DNA of 64,000 nucleotides from Burkholderiales bacterium 8X (GTDB taxonomy: Bacteria; Pseudomonadota; Gammaproteobacteria; Burkholderiales; Burkholderiaceae_C), in the NCBI GenBank assembly GCA_902506565.1, contig LR732703.1, positions 3,950,256 to 4,014,255 on the forward strand, written 5' to 3'. The position numbers were made by a program, and so were the translations under genes. The notes under the pieces are model-generated. The model made no database searches and was not told where the DNA came from. It saw only the letters and a program-made list of their open reading frames with translations. This document shows positions 8,432-17,795 of this stretch, one piece after another; position 1 is the stretch's first letter; each line of letters opens with the position of its first letter.

Positions 8432-9619
8432 ATGGCGAACGACTTTCTCTTCACTTCCGAATCGGTTTCCGAAGGCCACCCCGACAAGGTCGCCGACCAG
8501 ATCTCGGATGCGATCCTCGACGCGATCTTCGAGCAGGACCCGCGCAGCCGGGTGGCCGCCGAGACCCTCACCAACACCGGCCTCGTGGTGCTCGCCGGCG
8601 AAATCACCACCAACGCCCACGTCGACTACATCCAGGTGGCGCGCGACACCATCAAGCGCATCGGCTACGACAACACCGACTACGGCATCGACTACAAGGG
8701 CTGCGCCGTGATGGTCTGCTACGACAAGCAGTCCAACGACATCGCGCAGGGCGTGGACCATGCGAGCGACGACCATCTCAACACCGGCGCCGGCGACCAG
8801 GGCCTGATGTTCGGCTACGCCTGCGACGAGACGCCCGAACTCATGCCAGCGCCGATCTACTACGCGCATCGGCTGGTCGAGCGCCAGGCCCAGCTGCGCA
8901 AGGACGGCCGCCTGCCCTTCCTGCGGCCGGATGCCAAGAGCCAGGTCACGATGCGCTATGTCGACGGCAAGCCGCACAGCATCGACACGGTGGTGCTGTC
9001 GACCCAGCATCATCCCGACCAGAGCGAGACCCCGACCAAGATGAAGTCGTCGTTCGTCGAGGCGATCATCGAGGAGATCATCAAGCCGGTGCTGCCCAAG
9101 GAATGGCTCCAGGACACCAAGTACCTGATCAATCCGACGGGCCGTTTCGTCATCGGCGGCCCCCAGGGCGACTGCGGCCTGACCGGTCGCAAGATCATCG
9201 TCGACACCTATGGTGGCGCCTGCCCGCACGGCGGTGGCGCCTTCTCGGGCAAGGATCCGAGCAAGGTCGATCGATCGGCCGCCTATGCCGCACGCTTCGT
9301 CGCCAAGAACATCGTCGCCGCCGGGCTGGCGCGCCAGTGCCAGATCCAGGTCGCCTATGCCATCGGCGTCGCCAAGCCGATGAACATCACGGTCTACACC
9401 GAAGGCACCGGCAAGCTCCCGGACGACCAGATCGCCGCCCTGGTGCAGGAGCATTTCGACCTGCGCCCCAAGGGCATCATCCAGATGCTCGAACTGCTGC
9501 GCCCGATCTACGGCAAGACGGCCGCCTACGGCCACTTCGGCCGCGAAGAGCCGGAGTTCACCTGGGAAAGCACCAACATGGCCGCCAAGTTGCGCGCTGC
9601 CGCAGGCCTCTCCGCCTGA
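8432..9619 (+). CDS. metK: S-adenosylmethionine synthetase
   Basis: A 395-residue cytoplasmic enzyme that makes SAM from methionine and ATP. The N-terminus MANDFLFTSESVSEGHPDKVADQ contains the ATP-binding GHPDK, the middle has GAGDQG (residues about 118-123) and the C-terminal part has the signature GGGAFSGKD; all three are diagnostic. Length is normal for the bacterial enzyme. A strong ribosome binding site (AAGGAG) is 9 nt before the ATG. Expression is probably controlled by the SAM-II-type aptamer in the leader. The gene is monocistronic: the next gene is convergent, only 17 bp away. Confidence 0.97.
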   Translation: MANDFLFTSESVSEGHPDKVADQISDAILDAIFEQDPRSRVAAETLTNTGLVVLAGEITTNAHVDYIQVARDTIKRIGYDNTDYGIDYKGCAVMVCYDKQSNDIAQGVDHASDDHLNTGAGDQGLMFGYACDETPELMPAPIYYAHRLVERQAQLRKDGRLPFLRPDAKSQVTMRYVDGKPHSIDTVVLSTQHHPDQSETPTKMKSSFVEAIIEEIIKPVLPKEWLQDTKYLINPTGRFVIGGPQGDCGLTGRKIIVDTYGGACPHGGGAFSGKDPSKVDRSAAYAARFVAKNIVAAGLARQCQIQVAYAIGVAKPMNITVYTEGTGKLPDDQIAALVQEHFDLRPKGIIQMLELLRPIYGKTAAYGHFGREEPEFTWESTNMAAKLRAAAGLSA

Positions 9620-9636
9620 TTCCGTAGCCCTTGCCG

Positions 9637-11781
9637 CTAGAAGCGGTAGCTCGCACCCATGCCGACCGTCCAGTTGCGGCCGGGTGCGGGCTCGTAGAAG
9701 CGGCCGTTGCCTTCGTTGACGATCACCGATCCGATGAACTGGCGGTCCAGCAGGTTGTCGATCCGCGCGAAGGCATTCACTTCCCAGCGATCCCAGCGTT
9801 TCACGTAGCCGGCGTGCAGCGCCAGCACGCCGTAGCCGGGCGCACGCACCGTGTTGCGGTCGTTCGCTTCGATCCGGCCGAGGGCGCGCAGCTCGGCGCC
9901 GGCGCGCCATCCCTCGGGCGGCATCCAGCCGAAGGCCGCGAAGAGCGATTGCCTGGCGATGCCCGGAATCCGATTGCCCTCGAGCACCGTGTTCGTCGCG
10001 CCGCAAGGGTTCGGCGAGCAGAACGCATCCTGGTACCTGGCGTCGAGCCAGGTGTAGGCCAGCTGCGTTCGCCAATGGTTCGCGGTCTCGTGCATCCAGG
10101 CCAGTTCGAACCCGTCGCGCCGGGTTCGTCCCGCATTCTGGAAAGTGGCGCGGCCGCCCAGGTTGGTCGCCGTGACGATCTCGTCCTTGGTGCGGGTCTG
10201 GAACAGAGCCGCCGTCAGCAAGCCGCCGCCGAGGCGTGCCTTGGCGCCGAGTTCGACGCTGTCGTTGACAGAGGGCTGCAGGCCGAAGTTCAGGCCGCCG
10301 ATGCCGTCCGACCGGTATGAAAGCTCGTTCAAGGTCGGCGTCTCGAAACCCCGTCCTGCCGATGCGTACAACGACAGGTCGCGCGTGGCCGCGAACCGGA
10401 GCGACGCCACCGGCAAGGTCTTCTGGTAGCGCGCGCGGCCGCTGTCGTCGCGGTTGGCGCCGAAGACGTAGAGGTCGCGCGAATCGAAGCGCACCGAGCT
10501 TCTTCGGACCCCTGCCTCGAGCGTCCATCGATCGGCGAAGGCCCAGGTGGCCTGCGCATACGGATCGAGGTTGCTGACCTGGTTGCGCTCGTTGCGACGC
10601 TGCCGGCCTTGCACGCCCAGCAGCGCCGGCGCGGCGGCAGGCCCGACGAAATTCTCGAAGCCGGTTCTCTTTTCGCGCAGGTCGTCGTAGCCCAGGCCGG
10701 CGACGATTTCGATCGGCCGCCCGGCCAGCTGCTGGCGCGTGGTCCAGCGCACATCGAGGCCCGCATAGTCGCGCGACAAGCCGATCACGCCGCCGGCGCT
10801 GGTCGGGCTCACCTGTGCGCTCGGCGGAATCGACTGGTACTGCCAGGTCTGCCGGGCGCCGCCGTAGACCATCAGCCGAAGGTCGTTGCTGGCGTCGATG
10901 CGCCTTTCATAAAGCAGGCCTGCCTGGCTCTGGTCGACCGTCTTGCGGGTGTCGAACTGCGTCGCGAGCGTGGCACCACGTCGGTTCTGCGCGTATTCCG
11001 AGGGCGTGAGGCCGAGCGGATCCTGGGCATACAGCTTGACGCTGTTGAGGATCAGCGTCAGCTTGCTGCCGTCGTCCAGCGCGATGCCCATCTTGCCGTT
11101 GACGATGTCGCGGCGGGCCTCGCCGTGTTCGCGATAGCCATCGGTCTCGAAGCGGCTGGCGCTGAAGAGATAGTCGACCGCGCCGGACGATCCGTCGATC
11201 CGGCTGGCGATCCGGCGGCTTCCGAAGCTGCCGGCCGCGAGCGAAAAGCCGAGCCGCGGTCGGCCCTCGCCACTTTCGGTGAAGGCCTGCAGCACGCCGC
11301 CGGACGAGTTGCCGTAGAGCGCCGAGAACGGTCCGCGCAAGACCTCGACCCGATCGATCGAGCCGATGTCGATGTTGGAGGTCTGGCCCTGCCCGTCGGG
11401 CAAGGTCGCGGGAATGCCGTCGACGTAGAGCCGCACGCCCCGCACGCCGAAAGTCGAGCGAGCGCCGAAGCCGCGGATCGAAAGCTGCAGGTCTTGCGCG
11501 AGGTTCTGCCGGTTCTGGATCTGCAGGCCGGGCACGCCGGCAAGACCTTCGGACAGCTGGACCTGCATCCGGCCTTCTCGAATCTCGCTGCCCTCGATCC
11601 GATCGACGGAACCCGGCACTTCGAAAGGCGAAGCCTGGCCGCGGGGTGTCGATACGGTGACCTCGCGCAGCGTCGAGTTCGGCGCTGCGGACCCGCCGGG
11701 CGCATCCTGCGCACGAGCGACCGACGCGAGGGAGGTCGCGAGAAAGCACGCGAGCATGCTGCAGGAGGCGGAGGGTTTCAT
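9637..11781 (-). CDS. pqqU: TonB-dependent receptor of the PqqU/YncD family
   Basis: A 714-residue outer-membrane receptor. After a signal peptide (to about ASVARAQ) comes the plug domain with SEGLAGVPGLQIQNRQN, LQLSIRGFG and VEVLRGPFSALYGNSSGGV, then a 22-strand barrel ending in the aromatic residue of GASYRF. Long stretches, including the plug, GRGFETPTLNELSYR and the C-terminal GSVIVNEGNGR, match E. coli YncD as I recall it. YncD (now PqqU) takes up the redox cofactor pyrroloquinoline quinone with TonB energy. I therefore call this a PQQ receptor rather than a siderophore receptor, although substrate is inferred from family only. It is divergent from the cardiolipin synthase gene; an alternative start lies three codons upstream. 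Confidence 0.88.
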   Translation of the reverse strand: MKPSASCSMLACFLATSLASVARAQDAPGGSAAPNSTLREVTVSTPRGQASPFEVPGSVDRIEGSEIREGRMQVQLSEGLAGVPGLQIQNRQNLAQDLQLSIRGFGARSTFGVRGVRLYVDGIPATLPDGQGQTSNIDIGSIDRVEVLRGPFSALYGNSSGGVLQAFTESGEGRPRLGFSLAAGSFGSRRIASRIDGSSGAVDYLFSASRFETDGYREHGEARRDIVNGKMGIALDDGSKLTLILNSVKLYAQDPLGLTPSEYAQNRRGATLATQFDTRKTVDQSQAGLLYERRIDASNDLRLMVYGGARQTWQYQSIPPSAQVSPTSAGGVIGLSRDYAGLDVRWTTRQQLAGRPIEIVAGLGYDDLREKRTGFENFVGPAAAPALLGVQGRQRRNERNQVSNLDPYAQATWAFADRWTLEAGVRRSSVRFDSRDLYVFGANRDDSGRARYQKTLPVASLRFAATRDLSLYASAGRGFETPTLNELSYRSDGIGGLNFGLQPSVNDSVELGAKARLGGGLLTAALFQTRTKDEIVTATNLGGRATFQNAGRTRRDGFELAWMHETANHWRTQLAYTWLDARYQDAFCSPNPCGATNTVLEGNRIPGIARQSLFAAFGWMPPEGWRAGAELRALGRIEANDRNTVRAPGYGVLALHAGYVKRWDRWEVNAFARIDNLLDRQFIGSVIVNEGNGRFYEPAPGRNWTVGMGASYRF

Positions 11782-11883
11782 CGCCCGCATTCTGCGACCG
11801 ATGTCGTATCTTGCGGCCGAGATGATCCCGAATCGACCCGCCGACACTACATTCGAAGCTGTCGAGGAGGCCAAAGGGAACCC

Positions 11884-13470
11884 ATGAAAAGCTTCGGATC
11901 ACCGATCGGATCGGCGCTGGCTCGAACCGTCGTCGTCGCGATGCTCGCACTGCTGGTCGGCTGCGCGAGCGTCTTGCCGAAGCCGGAGCATCCGACCACC
12001 CACGCCATCGCGGCCTCGAGCGCCGACCCGCTCGCCCAAGCTGCGAGTCGCATGGCGGACAGCCGCACGCTTTCCTCGGTCAAGCCACTGGTCCAGGCCA
12101 GCTTCGCGCTCGACGCGCGGCTCACGCTCATCCGGCGAGCGCAAAGCTCGATCGACCTCCAGACCTATCAACTGGCCGCCGACAAGACCGGCCTCCTGAT
12201 CCTGCGGGAGCTCCGCGATGCGGCACGCCGCGGGGTTCGCGTCCGGATGCTGCTCGACGATTTCTACACCACCGGCCTCGACCCGTTGCTGCTCGGCCTG
12301 GCGAGCGAACCCGGCGTCGAGATCCGGCTCTTCAACCCGTTCTTCACCGGGCGAGACCACAAGTCGACTCGATGGCTGGCCTTCTTCTCCGACTTCCGTC
12401 GGCTCAACCACCGGATGCACAACAAGCTCTTCGTCGCGGATGGCGCCTTTGCGATCGCCGGCGGAAGGAACCTGGCCGACGAATATTTCCTTCGCAGCTC
12501 CCTCGCCAATTTCATCGACTTCGAATTGCTGATGGCGGGGCCGGTGGTGGCGGAATCGTCCGCGGTTTTCGACAGTTACTGGAACAGCGACGTCGTCTAC
12601 TCGCTGAAGCAGGTCGCCGATTGGAAGCCCGGCGATGCGCTGCAAATGAAGGCCGAGCTCGAGCGGCGAAGCTCGCCCGAACACGCGCCCCTGCCGGATG
12701 CGCCGCCGACCAGCGACTATTTCGGCGACCCGGCGCTCGGCGAACAGCTCGATCGTGGCTCGGCTTCCTGGATCAGGGCCGAAGCCATCGCCCTGGCCGA
12801 CAGCCCCAACAAGGCGATCGGCAGCCGCTTGTCCACGACCGAAACGCTGGCCCAGCACGCCTACGCCACCATGGGGCAAGCCAGGTCGAACGTGCTGGTG
12901 GTGTCGCCGTACTTCATCCCGGGCGAAGCGGGCCTGGAGCGCATCCGGGTGGCGCGCGAGCGTGGCATCCGCATCACGGTGGTCACCAATTCGCTGGCCG
13001 ACAGCGACGAGCCACTGGTGAACATCAACTACAACCGCTATCGGGTCGAGATGCTCAAGCTCGGCGTCGAGCTGCGGGAAGTGAGCACCGTGCAGCTCAA
13101 GCGCAATCGCCAGCTGAAGCGCCTGTTGATGCAGGCGCGCGGTCGGCTGCATGCCAAGCTGGCGCTGATCGATCGCGAGTACGTGCTGCTCGGCTCGATG
13201 AACCTCGATCCGCGATCGGAGCGCCTCAACACCGAGTTCGGCGTCAAGGTCCGGAGTTTCGAGCTGACCCAGCAGTTGCTGTCGGCGTACCTGCTGGACG
13301 ATCTCGAAGGCGTGTACCGGGTGGAACTCGCCGCCGACGGCGAGAGCGTCCGCTGGGTCGGCACCGGGGACGAGAAGAACGAAGTGCTCGACGACGAACC
13401 CGACTCCAGCATGCTGACCCGGCTGCAGCTGCTGCTTTTTTCCTGGTTCGTCCCGACCGACCAGCTCTAG
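11884..13470 (+). CDS. clsC: Phospholipase D family cardiolipin synthase (ClsC-like lipoprotein)
   Basis: A 528-residue protein with two HKD phospholipase D motifs, HNKLFVADGAFAIAGGRN starting near residue 179 and HAKLALIDREYVLLGSMN starting near residue 423. This pair is used to join phosphatidyl groups and make cardiolipin. The N-terminus has a lipobox (LALLVGCAS), so it is probably an envelope-anchored lipoprotein. Overall order and length resemble ClsC rather than ClsA, which has two N-terminal membrane helices. An AAAGGG ribosome site precedes the ATG, and TACATT at 11848-11853 could be the -10 of its promoter. E. coli ClsC works with a partner, YmdB; no partner is visible nearby. Confidence 0.82.
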   Translation: MKSFGSPIGSALARTVVVAMLALLVGCASVLPKPEHPTTHAIAASSADPLAQAASRMADSRTLSSVKPLVQASFALDARLTLIRRAQSSIDLQTYQLAADKTGLLILRELRDAARRGVRVRMLLDDFYTTGLDPLLLGLASEPGVEIRLFNPFFTGRDHKSTRWLAFFSDFRRLNHRMHNKLFVADGAFAIAGGRNLADEYFLRSSLANFIDFELLMAGPVVAESSAVFDSYWNSDVVYSLKQVADWKPGDALQMKAELERRSSPEHAPLPDAPPTSDYFGDPALGEQLDRGSASWIRAEAIALADSPNKAIGSRLSTTETLAQHAYATMGQARSNVLVVSPYFIPGEAGLERIRVARERGIRITVVTNSLADSDEPLVNINYNRYRVEMLKLGVELREVSTVQLKRNRQLKRLLMQARGRLHAKLALIDREYVLLGSMNLDPRSERLNTEFGVKVRSFELTQQLLSAYLLDDLEGVYRVELAADGESVRWVGTGDEKNEVLDDEPDSSMLTRLQLLLFSWFVPTDQL

Positions 13471-13485
13471 AAGGCCGCTTGCGAC

Positions 13486-14055
13486 TCAGGCGGCGGCATG
13501 CAGGTGTTCGTAGAGGATCGCGCAGCCGATGCCGATCAGGAGCAGCCCGCCGAGGATCTCCGCCCGCTTGCCGGCGATCGCGCCGAGCACCCGGCCGAGC
13601 ATGACGCCGAGCGTCACCATGACGAAGGTCGTGAAGCCGATCGCGATCGCGACCGGAACGATTCGAACGTCGAGAAATGCCAGCCCGACGCCCACCGCCA
13701 TCGCATCGATGCTGGTCGCGAAACCGGTGATCGCGAGCAGCCAGAACGAATGCCGGTCGGGCTTGTCGTCGTCGGCTTCCGGCGCGGCGAATCCGGCGAA
13801 GACCATCCGGATGCCGAGGATGCCGAGCAGCACGAAGGCGATCCAGTGATCCCATTCCTGCACATATTGGGCGGCGGCCAGTCCGAGCACCCAGCCGGCG
13901 ATCGGAGTCAGCCCTTCGATCACGCCGAAGATGAGCCCGGTTCGGAGCGCCTCGCGCCAACGCGGGCGCTGCAACGCGGTTCCCTTGCCGACGGCGGCCG
14001 CGAAGGCGTCGGTCGACATCGCCAACGCGAGCAGAACGGTCGATACGAAATTCAT
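13486..14055 (-). CDS. mntP: Manganese efflux pump MntP
   Basis: A 189-residue inner-membrane protein with six hydrophobic helices arranged as two related halves. Both halves carry an acidic signature in a helix: STDAFAAAVGKG near residue 14 and SIDAMAVGVG near residue 114, where the Asp residues bind the metal in the MntP family. It exports Mn2+ and protects against manganese excess. The long untranslated leader carries a manganese-sensing yybP-ykoY riboswitch, which independently supports the assignment. No strong Shine-Dalgarno precedes the ATG, in keeping with RNA-based control of initiation. Confidence 0.95.
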   Translation of the reverse strand: MNFVSTVLLALAMSTDAFAAAVGKGTALQRPRWREALRTGLIFGVIEGLTPIAGWVLGLAAAQYVQEWDHWIAFVLLGILGIRMVFAGFAAPEADDDKPDRHSFWLLAITGFATSIDAMAVGVGLAFLDVRIVPVAIAIGFTTFVMVTLGVMLGRVLGAIAGKRAEILGGLLLIGIGCAILYEHLHAAA

Positions 14056-14090
14056 GAGCGAAAACTTTCACGCGGCGGGCGACGAGGCGC

Positions 14091-14135
14091 ACGGGCAATC
14101 CAGCACCGCCCTGGCCTCATGTGCTGGTTGCCCGT
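14091..14135 (-). promoter_or_regulatory. Long hairpin between Mn riboswitch and mntP start
   Basis: A nearly perfect stem (ACGGGCAA-CCAGCAC with GTGCTGG-A-TTGCCCGT, one bulge, loop of about 14 nt) begins directly after the last conserved riboswitch nucleotides. It is not followed by a U run, so it is not a standard intrinsic terminator. It may be the expression platform that changes ribosome access, or a stabilising element. Confidence 0.6.
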
Positions 14136-14252
14136 GGTCTCGCCAACCTCGCGCGTGATGCGAGGCTGCCAGCGCCACGCCGGTAGGACCGACGAGTCTG
14201 TTGACGCTGGCGCTCCGTAAAGCCGGAGCCGGCTACTCCCCAAAGGGATTGC
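14136..14252 (-). ncRNA. yybP-ykoY manganese riboswitch
   Basis: Read on the minus strand, the leader contains CUUUGGGGAGUAGCC near its 5' end, CGUCAACAGACUCG in the middle and GGCGAGACC at its 3' end. These are the three conserved blocks of the yybP-ykoY family in the right order and close to the arrangement in the E. coli mntP and alx leaders. The family senses Mn2+ through a cross-helix metal site formed by the first and last blocks. Placement directly in front of mntP makes the assignment very firm. Binding would be expected to raise mntP expression when manganese is plentiful. Confidence 0.92.
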
Positions 14253-14283
14253 GAGTTTAACTTCGGCCGCGGACGCCGACCTC

Positions 14284-14311
14284 TTGAATCGACGTCGAAT
14301 GCCCTTATCAT
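14284..14311 (+). promoter_or_regulatory. Promoter of groES-groEL
   Basis: TTGAAT (14284-14289) and TATCAT (14306-14311) are separated by 16 bp. The CTTGAA at 14283 also resembles a heat-shock sigma-32 -35 element, with CCC shortly upstream of the -10, so both sigma factors might use this site. The CIRCE operator begins at the last base of the -10. Confidence 0.65.
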
Positions 14312-14337
14312 TAGCACTCGCCAGAGCAGAGTGCTAG
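14311..14337 (+). promoter_or_regulatory. CIRCE operator (HrcA binding site)
   Basis: TTAGCACTC-N9-GAGTGCTAG matches the CIRCE inverted repeat in 17 of 18 arm positions (the last A is G). It sits at the transcription start of groESL, where the HrcA repressor would block expression until heat or protein damage inactivates it. Confidence 0.95.
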
Positions 14338-14412
14338 CAGAGCTGCACCGCTTCGGCTACCCGCCGGTTGCACTGGCGGCCCAACCCTAATCGTTCTATC
14401 TCAGGAGATGCT

Positions 14413-14703
14413 ATGAACCTTCGTCCGTTGCACGATCGCGTGATCGTCAAGCGCATTGAAAGCGAAACCAAGACCGCCTCCGGCATCGTCATCCCCGACG
14501 CCGCCGCCGAAAAGCCCGATCAGGGCGAAGTCCTGGCCGTCGGCCCGGGCAAGAAGAACGACAAGGGCGAACTCGGTGCGATGAGCGTGAAGGTCGGCGA
14601 CCGGGTCCTGTTCGGCAAGTACAGCGGCCAGACCGTCAAGGTCGGCAGCGACGAGCTCCTGGTCATGAAGGAAGACGACCTCTTCGCAGTCGTCGAGAAG
14701 TAA
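14413..14703 (+). CDS. groES: Co-chaperonin GroES
   Basis: A 96-residue protein that forms the heptameric lid of the GroEL folding chamber. It begins MNLRPLHDRVIVKR and has the mobile-loop segment ETKTASGIVIPDAAAEKPDQG, both diagnostic. The start follows an AGGAG ribosome site (TCAGGAGATGCT); the in-frame codons upstream lie inside the untranslated leader. It is the first gene of a two-gene operon with groEL and is controlled by the CIRCE element upstream. Confidence 0.98.
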   Translation: MNLRPLHDRVIVKRIESETKTASGIVIPDAAAEKPDQGEVLAVGPGKKNDKGELGAMSVKVGDRVLFGKYSGQTVKVGSDELLVMKEDDLFAVVEK

Positions 14704-14755
14704 GCCCGGCGCTGCTTCAACCCCCATCCCCAACAACTGAATTCGGAGAAATCTC

Positions 14756-16405
<1,650 letters not shown>

Positions 16406-16434
16406 TTCCCGCGCGCTCGCTCTCGAGCCTGCAA

Positions 16435-16464
16435 AGAGGTCGCTTCGGCGGCCTCTTTTTTTTT
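16435..16464 (+). terminator. Rho-independent terminator of groESL
   Basis: A stem AGAGGTCGC / GCGGCCTCT capped by a UUCG tetraloop is followed by an uninterrupted run of U residues. It lies about 30 bp after the groEL stop. Confidence 0.93.
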
Positions 16465-16614
16465 GGCTCGACGGAACATTCGTCCCGGCGGGCAAGTCCA
16501 CCGACAAGCAATCGCCCGGGTCGGGGCTTTGCCTTCTTTCTCCCACCGGTCGCGGGCCGCGGTTCCACAATCGGAACTCGGCACCTTCTTCGAGATGCCC
16601 AGAAAGGTTGCCCC

Positions 16615-17352
16615 ATGACGCGTCCTACCCTTGCCACCGCCCGCCTGTCACGCCGACCGTTGCTCGCGGCGTTCGGCCTCCTGGGCCTTGCGACAGCCTG
16701 GCAGATGACGCCGTCGCTCGCATCCGAAGCAGCCGTCGTGATTCCGGCGCCCGAGCAGGACCTGGTTCCGGCGTCGCAAGGCCCGGGCAACACGGCGACG
16801 GCCGTCTTCGCCGGTGGCTGTTTCTGGGGCGTGCAAGGCGTGTTCCAGCACGTGAAGGGCGTTTCGCAAGCACTGTCGGGCTATGCCGGCGGCGACGCGC
16901 AATCCGCCAGGTACGACGAGATCGGCTCGGGCCGCACCGGACATGCCGAAGCGGTGCGCATCACCTACGACCCCCGGCAGATCAGCTACGGCCGATTGCT
17001 GCAGATCTACTTTTCGGTCGCGCACGATCCGACTCAATTGAACCGGCAAGGGCCGGATTCGGGTACGCAATATCGATCGACCGTGTTCCCGGTCGACGAG
17101 GAACAGGCCCGGGTCGCCCGCCGCTACATCGAGCAGCTCGACAAGGTCAAGGTGTTCCCCAAGCCGGTCGCGACCACCATCGAGCTGCAGAAGAAGTTCT
17201 ATCCGGCCGAGGCCTATCACCAGGACTTCATGACGCGCAATCCGGCGCATCCGTACATCGCCATCAACGACCTGCCGAAGGTCGCCAATCTCAAGCGCGT
17301 GTTTCCCGCCGTCTACAACGAAAAACCCGCGCTCGTGGGCGCGGGTGCCTGA
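16615..17352 (+). CDS. msrA: Exported peptide methionine sulfoxide reductase MsrA
   Basis: A 245-residue reductase for the S epimer of methionine sulfoxide. The catalytic motif AGGCFWG places the active Cys at residue 69; the family's conserved YDP, FSVAHDPTQLNRQGPDSGTQYRS and AEAYHQDF blocks follow. Unlike E. coli MsrA, no other cysteine exists in the protein, so it must be a one-Cys type needing an outside reductant. The first 37 residues look like an export signal with a Tat-like SRRPLLAAF, so it should act in the periplasm. That fits with MsrP elsewhere in the window repairing envelope proteins. The start ATG was selected because it gives this intact signal. Confidence 0.93.
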   Translation: MTRPTLATARLSRRPLLAAFGLLGLATAWQMTPSLASEAAVVIPAPEQDLVPASQGPGNTATAVFAGGCFWGVQGVFQHVKGVSQALSGYAGGDAQSARYDEIGSGRTGHAEAVRITYDPRQISYGRLLQIYFSVAHDPTQLNRQGPDSGTQYRSTVFPVDEEQARVARRYIEQLDKVKVFPKPVATTIELQKKFYPAEAYHQDFMTRNPAHPYIAINDLPKVANLKRVFPAVYNEKPALVGAGA

Positions 17353-17372
17353 GGCTTCGAGCCCGACCGGGC

Positions 17373-17717
17373 TCAGACGACTTGCAGGTCGGTCGGCGGT
17401 GGGCCGAACGGGTTGCTCTCGGGCTGGCTCGGCTGGACCATGAAATAGAGGAGCACCAGGCCGACCAGCGGGATCAGCCCGATGAGGAGCCACCAGCCGC
17501 TGCGGCCCACGTCGTGCAAGCGCCGAGCGCCCGCGGTAATCAGCGGCAGCAGGAAGGCAAGCACCACGATGGCGTACACGATCTGGTGGATGAAGCCGGC
17601 GACCAGCGCGAGCACCACGTAGGCGAGCGCGAACCACCAGTATTCCGAGCGAGACGCCCGGCCCGAGAAATCGACGTATTTGGCGAAACAGGTGCTCACC
17701 GCTTGTTGGAGAGTCAT
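17373..17717 (-). CDS. DUF805 family membrane protein
   Basis: A 114-residue inner-membrane protein of unknown function. The pattern FSGRASRSEYWWFAL near the N-terminus and ARRLHDVGRSGWWLLIGLIPLVG further on are the two conserved DUF805 blocks, with about three hydrophobic helices between and after them. A Pro-rich tail (QPSQPESNPFGPPP) is common in the family. The start was placed at MTLQQAVSTCF, where the conserved block begins; a longer reading upstream lacks support. It lies 78 bp after pgi on the same strand and is convergent with msrA. No function should be inferred from position. Confidence 0.88.
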   Translation of the reverse strand: MTLQQAVSTCFAKYVDFSGRASRSEYWWFALAYVVLALVAGFIHQIVYAIVVLAFLLPLITAGARRLHDVGRSGWWLLIGLIPLVGLVLLYFMVQPSQPESNPFGPPPTDLQVV

Positions 17718-17795
17718 TTCCGCTCCTCGAAGATCATTGTTGAAGGTGCGGGCGATCATATAAGTTGGTGCCTCTGACAAGGCACTTCTCAAGAT

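Noticed and set aside
17324..17374. Two GC-rich hairpins at the end of msrA
   Set aside because: One lies in the coding end and neither is followed by U residues, so a terminator cannot be supported.
17768..17785. Hairpin GTGCCT-N6-AGGCAC after pgi as a terminator
   Set aside because: The stem is only 6 bp and no U run follows on the minus strand.
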